Below are positions 43,518-51,245 of a DNA stretch of 64,000 bases, one piece after another. Numbering within the stretch: position 1 is the stretch's first letter; each line of letters starts with the position of its first letter. A program made the translations under genes and the position numbers. The notes under the pieces were generated by a model that was not told where the DNA came from, made no database searches, and saw only the letters and a program-made list of their open reading frames with translations. The stretch is from Ameyamaea chiangmaiensis (GTDB taxonomy: Bacteria; Pseudomonadota; Alphaproteobacteria; Acetobacterales; Acetobacteraceae). The stretch is from NCBI RefSeq assembly GCF_025995235.1, contig NZ_BAPT01000036.1:1-64000 (forward strand). Direction: 5' to 3'.

Positions 43518-44915
43518 TCAGCGCGACAGGTCGGTGACCACGGACAGCATCACCGAAATAGCCGGCGAGATCGCTGCGACCGGCGTGCGCTCGTTAAGCC
43601 CGTGCATGAAGCTATCGGACGATTTTATGAACAACGGGCTTATGCCATAGCTGGGCACATGATGGGCGCGCGACCACATGCTGTCGCTGGCACCGGAATC
43701 CTGGGCTGCAAACACGGGAACACCCGGAAACGCCGCGGCCATGGCCTTGTCGATCGCGGCGACGACATCAGGCCGCATTGGCGATGCGTCGGTGGAGACC
43801 GACCCCGCGGTCGTGTCGGTAAACGTGATGGCTGGATCGGCGGCCGCTTTTTTCAACTCTGCCATGATCTGGTCGCGGGGGTGGCCGGGAAAAATCCGAC
43901 AGTTGATGTTCGCCTCGGCGCGTTGCGGCAGGGCGTTGAGCGCGTGACCACCCGATATCATCGTGACCACGCAGGTCGTCCCGATCTTGCCGATCATGGC
44001 CGGATCGGCCGACAGGGTGGCGATGGCGTGCGGGTCCGCCGGATTGGCGGCAAAGGCCCGCATCGCGGCGGCGGTCGCGGGCTGTTCCCACTTGGCCGCA
44101 TTGACGAAATAGCTTCGTGTCAGCGGATTGATCTCGGGCGTGAAGCGGTGCTGCTGAATCCGCAAAAGTGCGGCGGCCATCTCGTCGATCGCGTTGACCG
44201 CGCGCGGCTCCGAGGAATGGCCGCCCGGGTTCGTCACCACCATCTGGAAATCGGCGTAGCTTTTTTCGGCCCCGGCCCAGGTGAAATAGGCGGGCTTGCC
44301 GCTCTTCTCGTCGATCACGCCGTTGGCCCCGTCCACGTTCAGCACGAGTTCGGCATTGCTGAGTTTATCGGCGATGATGGCGCCGGTTTTCATCGTCGTC
44401 TCCTCGTCGCCGGAGAATTCGATGATGATGTCGCGACGCGGCGTGTAACCCTCGCGTCGCAACTCCAGCAGGCTGGCGATCGCGATCGCGTCGTCGAGCT
44501 TCATGTCGGTGGCACCACGGCCGAACAGATAGCCGTTTTCCACCACGGGCGTGAACGGGTCGCGCTGCCAGTCCGCGCGCCGGGCCTCGACCACGTCCAT
44601 ATGACCCGAAATGACCAGCGGCTTGAGCGACGGGTCGCGGCCGTGCCAGCGCGCGATCAGATAGGCCGTATCGTCTACCGGCGTCACCGTAATGTCGCCC
44701 GGCGCGAAACCACCCGCGACCAGGGCCTCCCGGAACAGGGCCGCGACCTGCGGCGTCTGGTTGCCCGGACCGGCGACCGAACGCAGGGCAATCGCCTGCT
44801 TCGCCAGATCGAGCGCCTGCGCGTCCGCCTCGGGATGCGGGGCTGGCGCCGCCTTCACCCCGAACGTGATCATGGCGGCTGTAGCGGCCATCAGGGCGGT
44901 GCGGCGAATCGGCAT
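43518..44915 (-). CDS. Exported M20 family metallopeptidase
   Basis: 465 residues from ATG at 44915 with an AAGGAG site. A signal peptide (MPIRRTALMAATAAMITFG) ends near VKAAP. Metal-site motifs are SGHMDVVEA, RGATDMKLDDA and SGDEETTM. The arrangement fits M20/M25/M40 dipeptidases and carboxypeptidases. Export to the periplasm suggests peptide scavenging or cell-wall peptide processing. It is divergent from tag. Confidence 0.88.
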   Translation of the reverse strand: MPIRRTALMAATAAMITFGVKAAPAPHPEADAQALDLAKQAIALRSVAGPGNQTPQVAALFREALVAGGFAPGDITVTPVDDTAYLIARWHGRDPSLKPLVISGHMDVVEARRADWQRDPFTPVVENGYLFGRGATDMKLDDAIAIASLLELRREGYTPRRDIIIEFSGDEETTMKTGAIIADKLSNAELVLNVDGANGVIDEKSGKPAYFTWAGAEKSYADFQMVVTNPGGHSSEPRAVNAIDEMAAALLRIQQHRFTPEINPLTRSYFVNAAKWEQPATAAAMRAFAANPADPHAIATLSADPAMIGKIGTTCVVTMISGGHALNALPQRAEANINCRIFPGHPRDQIMAELKKAAADPAITFTDTTAGSVSTDASPMRPDVVAAIDKAMAAAFPGVPVFAAQDSGASDSMWSRAHHVPSYGISPLFIKSSDSFMHGLNERTPVAAISPAISVMLSVVTDLSR

Positions 44916-45151
44916 GGTCACTCCTTGGTTCGGTTCCCCACCGTAACCTTTCGGACTGCGACTGCCCACCCCGCGCGGCGCCCCGTCCGACCGGGTCGGC
45001 GGGGGCATGTTCGTGCCGAGCGTGCCCCCGACGGGGCTCGCCCGTCCACCGCGCGTCCCATCTTTCGAAAAGGCGGGCCGCGTGGCCGGGGGATCCCGTC
45101 CCTCACGCGCGGACGCGATACACCCCCGCGCGCCTGTGCTATGGCGTGCGG

Positions 45152-45751
45152 ATGCCGCCCACGCCCTCCCCCACACGCTGCCGCTGGGCATCGACCGACC
45201 CCCTGCTGCGCGACTATCACGACACGGAATGGGGTGTGCCGGTGCATGACGCGCGTCTGTTGTGGGAAACGCTGTGTCTGGAGAGTTTCCAGGCCGGCCT
45301 GTCCTGGCTGATCGTGCTGCGGCGTCGTGACGGGTTCCGGCGCGCGTTCGCGGGATTCGATCCCGATCAGGTCGCGCGATTCGACGAGGCCGACGTCGAT
45401 CGGCTGATGGACGATGCCGGCATCATCCGGGCGCGGGCCAAGATCGTGGCCACGATCGGTAACGCGCGGGCCTTTTGCGCCATGCGCGACCGTGGCGAGG
45501 ATTTCGCCCGCTTCGCCTGGGGCCTGGTGCCCGATGCGCCCATCGTCAATCGCACCGGCACTGTGCTGGCGCAGTCCCCGGACTCCGTCGCCCTGTCGAA
45601 GGCGCTCAAGGCGCGCGGGTTCACGTTCGTCGGGCCGGTCATCGTCTATGCGTGGATGCAGGCGGTCGGGATGGTCGACGATCACGATCCTGCCTGCTTT
45701 CGACATGCTGGCGGCCACGCCCCCTCGACCACGACCGGCAATCCGGCCTAG
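45152..45751 (+). CDS. tag: DNA-3-methyladenine glycosylase I
   Basis: 199 residues from ATG at 45152; an in-frame GTG two codons upstream is an alternative, and neither has a clear ribosome site. The Tag zinc ligands are visible in RCRWAS, YHDTEWG and the C-terminal HDPACFRH. ESFQAGLSW and the glycosylase core follow. It excises 3-methyladenine from alkylated DNA, complementing ada at 29448. Confidence 0.93.
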   Translation: MPPTPSPTRCRWASTDPLLRDYHDTEWGVPVHDARLLWETLCLESFQAGLSWLIVLRRRDGFRRAFAGFDPDQVARFDEADVDRLMDDAGIIRARAKIVATIGNARAFCAMRDRGEDFARFAWGLVPDAPIVNRTGTVLAQSPDSVALSKALKARGFTFVGPVIVYAWMQAVGMVDDHDPACFRHAGGHAPSTTTGNPA

Positions 45752-45788
45752 CCTGATCGTGCCATCGGAGCAGGAACCCCGACCCACC

Positions 45789-46061
45789 ATGCGTTGCGCC
45801 GCCTTTCGACGCCTGCCCCCGCTGGCCGTCCTGACGCTGGGCGGGTGTGCCATGAACGGCGCGCCCAGCTTTCCCGTCGTGGGCGCCTACTTCCCGGCCT
45901 GGATGATCTGCGGCCTGATCGGGGTCGCCGTCGCGGTCGTGCTCCGGGTCATGTTCGTGATAACGGGCGTGGACGCCGTACTCAGCCTGCGGCTGTTTAC
46001 GTATGTCGCGCTCGGCACGGTCGCCGCACTGCTTGTGTGGATGGTGGTATTCGGACCATGA
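45789..46061 (+). CDS. ytcA: YtcA-like small membrane lipoprotein of an efflux operon
   Basis: 90 residues. A lipobox-like sequence LAVLTLGGC places Cys20 for lipidation. Two membrane helices follow (about 32-55 and 67-88). A short protein of this kind leads mdtNOP operons in enterobacteria and pairs with FUSC-type pumps elsewhere. Its stop overlaps the next start (ATGA). Function is unclear, perhaps pump assembly. Confidence 0.7.
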   Translation: MRCAAFRRLPPLAVLTLGGCAMNGAPSFPVVGAYFPAWMICGLIGVAVAVVLRVMFVITGVDAVLSLRLFTYVALGTVAALLVWMVVFGP

Positions 46062-47119
46062 CGGGCAGCGCCGACCCTCCAACGCGCCGCCGTCTGCCGC
46101 GCCCGGGCATCGTCATCGCGGCCGTGTGCATCGCGCTGGCCATACTGGTCGGGCTGCATGCCGCCCACCTCGACCGTCATCATCCCTCGTCCGACAACGC
46201 CATGATCGACGCCGAACTGGTGCATGTGGCGTCCACGGTCGGTGGGCGGCTGATCGATCTGCCGGTTCGGGTCAACCAGCATGTTCGTCGTGGCGATCTG
46301 CTCTATCGCCTCGATCCCGAGCCCTATGCGCTGACGGTGCGCCAGACCGAAGCCGACCTTGCCCTGGCTACGGCCGAGGTCGAGAACCAGCGTCGCATGG
46401 TCGCGATCAAGACCGCCAACGCGGCGTCGGCACAGGCGCAGGTGACCCGCGCCCTGACCAACCGCGATCTGGCCGCCCGCACGGTCGACCGTCTGGGCCC
46501 GCTGGCCGCGCACGCCTATATCCCGCGTCAGGAATACGATCAGGCCCGGACCAGCCTGCGCGATGCGGATATCTCACTCGCCCAGGCGCGCCAGCAGGCG
46601 CTGGCCGCCGACATCGCCATCGGCGATCTGGACAGCGCGCTGGCCGCACAGGCCGCACGCCGGGTAGCGGTCGAGCATGCACGTTACAGCCTGCGCCAGA
46701 CACAGGTTTTCGCACCCCAGGACGGATATGTGACCAGCCTGACCGTGCGGCCGGGCGAAGTCCTCGCCCCGTCGCAGGTTCTGTTCACGCTGGTCGTCGA
46801 TGACGACTGGACCGCCGTTGCCGACCTGCGCGAGGGCGATCTTGCGTTCGTGCAACCCGGCGCCTGCGCCACGGTCTTTTCGATGATCGACCGCACGACG
46901 CCCATGCGCGGACATGTCGAGAGCATCGGCCGTGGCGTGCTGTCGCCGGAATCGGCCGGGCTGGCGCGCGGATTGCCACTGGTGCCACGCGAGATGGACT
47001 GGGTGCACGTGGCCCAGCGCTTCCCGGTGCGCGTGCGGCTCGACCCTGCTGCGGCGCCACTGCTGCGCATGGGGGCGACGGCGACGGTCGAGATCGGCTA
47101 TGGCGCGGCCTGCCGCTGA
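46058..47119 (+). CDS. mdtN: HlyD/EmrA-type membrane fusion protein
   Basis: 353 residues with one N-terminal helix (about 17-36). The biotinyl-lipoyl-like half (DAELVHVASTVGGRL, VRRGDLLYRL) is followed by a helical hairpin (about 95-200) and a second half-domain (APQDGYVTSLTVRPGE). It links the inner-membrane pump to the outer-membrane channel. It overlaps the pump gene by 20 bases. Confidence 0.87.
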   Translation: MTGSADPPTRRRLPRPGIVIAAVCIALAILVGLHAAHLDRHHPSSDNAMIDAELVHVASTVGGRLIDLPVRVNQHVRRGDLLYRLDPEPYALTVRQTEADLALATAEVENQRRMVAIKTANAASAQAQVTRALTNRDLAARTVDRLGPLAAHAYIPRQEYDQARTSLRDADISLAQARQQALAADIAIGDLDSALAAQAARRVAVEHARYSLRQTQVFAPQDGYVTSLTVRPGEVLAPSQVLFTLVVDDDWTAVADLREGDLAFVQPGACATVFSMIDRTTPMRGHVESIGRGVLSPESAGLARGLPLVPREMDWVHVAQRFPVRVRLDPAAAPLLRMGATATVEIGYGAACR

Positions 47120-48875
47120 CCTGTTCGCACCGTTGCGCGCGCCGGCCGATACGGGCCGGCTGACCCTGCGGCGGCTGTGGGCGCTGCTGTGCGATCCGGC
47201 GGCGGGGCGCGGCGGGTATGCGCTGCGCATGGCGGCCGGCTGCACCGCCACGGTGCTGGTCGGCGAGATCTGGCAGGTGCCCGATCTCGCCGTGCCCGCG
47301 CTGGTCACCATGGCGCTATGGCAGAAAGACCGCGTGACCAACGCGCTGGCCGGCGTGGGCGTCAATATCCTGATCGCGGTGCTTCTGACGCTGATGTATG
47401 GGCTGATCGCCCTGACGCTCGACCATCCTCTGGGGCTGGTCGTGGCGGCGGCACTGCTGTCGTTCGGGTTTTTCTTTCTGGGCTCGGCCAGCAAGCTGCG
47501 CCCGGTGGCGTACATGCTCGGGCTGATCATCGTCTATGCACTGGTCACGATCGACCGCGTTCCGGTGGGCGAGGTAATCACCCGCGCCCTGCTGTATGCC
47601 GACCTGTTCCTCGCCGTGCCGGGCGCGGTCATGCTGGTGCTGGGTCTGCTGATCTGCCCGTCGCCCCGCACCGTCGCGATGCACGGGATCGCCGCACGGC
47701 TTTACATGGCCGCGCGCCTGCTGCGCGGCGCGGACCCCGTCGAACGCGAACGCGCGACCGATCTGCTGCGGCAGGGGGCCGCGGACATGCTCAAGGCGCT
47801 CGGCATGGCGCGCTTCGAATTCCTCTGGCCGAAGCCGGAACTGGACGCGTTGCGACAGGCGGCGTTCTCATCGGTTGCGGTTCTGGCGCTGGCGCTGGAA
47901 CGGCACGAGGCCTCCCCCGGCCTGATCGCCCGGATCGACGCCCGCGCCGACGCCTTCGCCCATGGCGATTGCCCCGCTGACGAGACGGCTCCCGGTCACA
48001 CGCCCATCGATCGCCTCCTGGGCGGCTTTTCCACACCGCGCCCTGATACGCAGGCCCCCAATGCCGAAGCGCCGTCAGGATTTTTCGTGCCCGACGCTTT
48101 CACCAATCCCGACCATGTCCGTTTCGCGGTCAAGGGCACGGCCGCGGTGATGACGAGCTACCTGCTGTTCAAGGCGCTCGACTGGGACGGTATCCACACC
48201 TGCATCATCACCTGTTTCATCGTCGCGCTGCCCACGATGGGCGAGATGATCGCCAAACTGTCGCTGCGCATCGCCGGTGCGCTGGCCGGCGGTGCGCTGG
48301 GGATCGTCGCGATCATCGCCGTGATACCGCATCTCGACGGGATCACCGGGTTTCTGATGCTGGTTTTTGCCGTCTCGCTCCTGGGTGCCTGGGTCAAGGC
48401 CGGTGACGAACGGATCGCCTATGGCGGGTTTCAGATCGGGCTTGCGTTCTATCTGACCGTGCTCAAGGGCTATGGGCCCACGACCGACATGGCCACCGCG
48501 CGCGACCGGATCGTCGGCATCATGATCGGCAATGCCATCACCTACGCCATGTTCACCAGTGTCTGGCCGACCAGCGCGCGCGGACGCGCACGCCACGCGC
48601 TGCGCGCCGTGGCCCGCGCCTTGCGCCAGCAGAACGACGCCCCCCCAGCGCTTCAGCCCCGGCGGGCCACCGAGGTCCAGGCCGCTCTGTCCGAGGGCGA
48701 ACGCGCGGTGGAGTTCGCGGCGGCGGAGCCCGTGCACCTGCGCGCCGAGCATGAGGCCTTGCGGGACAGCCGCGCCGCCCTGACCGATGCCGCACAGTTC
48801 AGCGCGCAGCGTCTCGCCGGACCCGTCGCGCATGCCCGGTCCCACATCGACCGCCTGGAAGACATCGCCCTATGA
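47100..48875 (+). CDS. mdtO: FUSC-family inner membrane transporter (MdtO-like)
   Basis: 591 residues from ATG at 47100. Two clusters of membrane helices (about 35-185 and about 350-490) enclose cytoplasmic helical regions, the architecture of fusaric-acid-resistance/aromatic acid exporters. ALVTMALWQKDRVTNAL in the first cluster and FIVALPTMGEMIAKLSLRI in the second are family-like. It exports hydrophobic or aromatic acids by energy coupling not visible here. The last 100 residues are a charged tail. Confidence 0.85.
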   Translation: MARPAADLFAPLRAPADTGRLTLRRLWALLCDPAAGRGGYALRMAAGCTATVLVGEIWQVPDLAVPALVTMALWQKDRVTNALAGVGVNILIAVLLTLMYGLIALTLDHPLGLVVAAALLSFGFFFLGSASKLRPVAYMLGLIIVYALVTIDRVPVGEVITRALLYADLFLAVPGAVMLVLGLLICPSPRTVAMHGIAARLYMAARLLRGADPVERERATDLLRQGAADMLKALGMARFEFLWPKPELDALRQAAFSSVAVLALALERHEASPGLIARIDARADAFAHGDCPADETAPGHTPIDRLLGGFSTPRPDTQAPNAEAPSGFFVPDAFTNPDHVRFAVKGTAAVMTSYLLFKALDWDGIHTCIITCFIVALPTMGEMIAKLSLRIAGALAGGALGIVAIIAVIPHLDGITGFLMLVFAVSLLGAWVKAGDERIAYGGFQIGLAFYLTVLKGYGPTTDMATARDRIVGIMIGNAITYAMFTSVWPTSARGRARHALRAVARALRQQNDAPPALQPRRATEVQAALSEGERAVEFAAAEPVHLRAEHEALRDSRAALTDAAQFSAQRLAGPVAHARSHIDRLEDIAL

Positions 48876-50485
48876 CCCGCCTGTCCCCCGCCGCGCTCTG
48901 CGCCTGCGTGCTGCTGAGTGGTTGCGCCACCGACGCGCTGAACACCGCGCCACAGCGCCCGGATGGGCCCTGGCACCCGGACGTCGCCGCCAACGGCGCG
49001 CTGGTCGCACCCGGTCACGGCGTGCGCGGACTGGCGCTTCCGCCCGGCTATGTCCTGCCGTCCGACACGCGTCTCGCACCGCGCGAGGCCACACCGGACC
49101 TCCTGCCGACGCGGGCCTATGGCCTTGCGGACCTGATCGACATCGCGCAGTCGGCCAATCCCTCCACCCGGCGGGCCTGGAACGCGGCGCGGGATGCGGC
49201 GCTCGGCGTCGGCATTGCCCGCAGCGCCCTGCTGCCGCGCCTGACCGCCAGCGTCGTCGGCGGTTACAACAACAGCACCGATTCCGGGGCCAATCCGTCG
49301 ATCAGCAACGCCGGGACCGCCGGCGACGTCGCCAATGCCGGTCTCAACGGGCTCACAACGGCGACCGGGGGCGTCAGCAACCGCACCCATGGCGCGGGCG
49401 AGGTCCAGACGCTGGGCCTTGAATGGCTGCTGTTCGATTTCGGGGCGCGCGAAGCCACCATCGACGCCGCCCGCCATGCCCAGATCGCCAGCAACGTCCT
49501 GTTCACCGCCGCCCATCAGAAGGTGATCTACACCGTCGCCACGGCCTATTACACGCATGCCGCCGCCACCGCGCGGGTCGGCCTCCTGCGGCAGGGGCGC
49601 GACAATGCCCAGGCCGTGCTGGCCGCAGCACAGGCGCGCCTGCAACAGGGACAGGGCACGATCGTCGACGTCGCGCAGGCACGGCAGGCGACGGCACAGG
49701 CGGAGCTGCGCCTGGTCCAGGCCGATGGCGACGCGCAGAATACGTTGCTCGACCTCCTGAACGCTGTCGGGATCTCGCCCGAAACACCCCTGCGGACCGC
49801 TGACGTCGGAGGGCGTCCGCTCGGCCCGGAAGCCGGGCGCCTGAGCCATGACATGGTGCGGCAGGCCGTCGCTCGCCGTCCGGACGTGCTGGCCGCCTAT
49901 GCCACGGCTGATGCCGCGCGGGCGCAGGTCAGCGCCGCGCGGCGGGCGTTCCTGCCGAAAATTTTCGCGACCGGCAACGTGGCGTATTCCACCGGGCGGC
50001 TGGCCCTGTCGTCCGTGCCAGGCGTCGGCAGCGACAGCACGCCGACGCTCAACCTGTCGTCCAACCGCTTCAGCAGCGTCATCCTGGGCGGCATCACGGT
50101 GCCGATCTTCGATGGTGGCACGCGCGCCGCCCTGCTGAGACAGGCGCAGGACCGGGCCGACAGCGCGGATGCGACCCTGCGCCAGACACGCGACGAATCG
50201 GTCAAGCAGATCGTGGTGGCCGAAAACAGTCTGCACACCGGCCTCAGCGCCTATGCGGCGTCGGCGGCGCTGCTGGACGCCTCGCGCGTCAGCTACGAGG
50301 CGGCGTTTGCCGCCTATCGCAACGGCGCCGGGTCCATCACACAGGCGACGGTTGCGCAGAACGGCCTGCTGGACGCCACCCTGGCCCGGTCCGACGCCTA
50401 TTACGCAGCCCTGATCGCCGCAGCCAGCCTTGCCTTTGCGACCGGCGCGCTGGGCGATGCGGGGGACGTGCCTCTCCCGCGCTGA
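48872..50485 (+). CDS. mdtP: NodT-type outer membrane efflux lipoprotein
   Basis: 537 residues. The lipobox LLSGC places the lipidated Cys18. The TolC-like repeat structure is seen twice (about 110-300 and 320-530) with alpha-helical stretches such as ARQATAQAELRLVQADGDA. It forms the outer channel of the pump. It overlaps mdtO by four bases and ends 18 bases from the convergent pseudouridine synthase gene. Confidence 0.88.
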   Translation: MTRLSPAALCACVLLSGCATDALNTAPQRPDGPWHPDVAANGALVAPGHGVRGLALPPGYVLPSDTRLAPREATPDLLPTRAYGLADLIDIAQSANPSTRRAWNAARDAALGVGIARSALLPRLTASVVGGYNNSTDSGANPSISNAGTAGDVANAGLNGLTTATGGVSNRTHGAGEVQTLGLEWLLFDFGAREATIDAARHAQIASNVLFTAAHQKVIYTVATAYYTHAAATARVGLLRQGRDNAQAVLAAAQARLQQGQGTIVDVAQARQATAQAELRLVQADGDAQNTLLDLLNAVGISPETPLRTADVGGRPLGPEAGRLSHDMVRQAVARRPDVLAAYATADAARAQVSAARRAFLPKIFATGNVAYSTGRLALSSVPGVGSDSTPTLNLSSNRFSSVILGGITVPIFDGGTRAALLRQAQDRADSADATLRQTRDESVKQIVVAENSLHTGLSAYAASAALLDASRVSYEAAFAAYRNGAGSITQATVAQNGLLDATLARSDAYYAALIAAASLAFATGALGDAGDVPLPR

Positions 50486-50503
50486 GGGCCGGTGCGACGG
50501 CAG

Positions 50504-51193
50504 CTACGGCGTCCAGCCGCAGGCGCGCAGGCTATCGCGCATATGGGCCGGGGGTTCGGCCGTCGCGACCACCGGCGGCTCAACAGGCAGCGACAACCCC
50601 CGCGCCAGAAGGTTCAGCCTCTGGCCGTCATCGTTCCCATACAGCGCGTCCCCCACGATGGGGCAGCCGATCGCGGCGCAATGCACGCGCGCCTGATGGG
50701 TACGGCCTGACCGCAGCGTGAGTTCGAGCCAGCTCAGCGCCCCGCCACGACCCAGCACCCGCCATGCGGTGAGCGCCGGATCGCCCCGGGAATCGGCGAC
50801 CATCCGCCAGCCCGTCGCCGCCGTGCTGACGCGGCGAAGCGGCAGGTCGACATGTCCGTGGTCCGAGGCGGGCTGGCCGCGCACGATGGCCCAGTAGGTC
50901 TTGCGGGCCGTGCCCTCCGCGAAGCAGGCCTGCGCGGCCATCAGCGCCTGCTTGCGCAGCGCGATCAGCAGACACCCCGCCGTATCCGCGTCCAGCCGGT
51001 GCGCGAGCCACGGACCGCCAAGCTTGCGTCGCGGCAGCAGGGCGAACGCGTCCTCGACCGACGCGCCGCCACGCGGGCCGGGATGGACCGGCAGGCCGGC
51101 GGGTTTGTCGATGACAAGGAAACGCGTGTCGCGAAACAGGATCGGATAGGGGAAGACGGCCGTGCCGCCAGCGGGTGGCGGATCGGCCTTCAC
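50504..51193 (-). CDS. RluA-family pseudouridine synthase
   Basis: 229 residues from GTG at 51193, preferred over ATG 51259 inside the ftsK tail because a GAGGG site lies before it. The RluA motif HRLDADTAG carries the catalytic Asp. LVIDKPAGLPVHPG and the RSGRTHQARVH region are typical. It makes pseudouridine in rRNA or tRNA; the target site is not determinable. No S4 domain is present. Confidence 0.82.
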   Translation of the reverse strand: MKADPPPAGGTAVFPYPILFRDTRFLVIDKPAGLPVHPGPRGGASVEDAFALLPRRKLGGPWLAHRLDADTAGCLLIALRKQALMAAQACFAEGTARKTYWAIVRGQPASDHGHVDLPLRRVSTAATGWRMVADSRGDPALTAWRVLGRGGALSWLELTLRSGRTHQARVHCAAIGCPIVGDALYGNDDGQRLNLLARGLSLPVEPPVVATAEPPAHMRDSLRACGWTP

Positions 51194-51245
51194 GCGTATG
51201 CCGCCCTCATGGGCGGGCGGCCCCGTCCGGCGCGACCTGCGGACG

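Noticed and set aside
43470..45311. 613-codon plus-strand frame over the M20 peptidase
   Set aside because: Antisense to a gene with clear metal-binding motifs and a signal peptide; composition is typical of chance GC frames.
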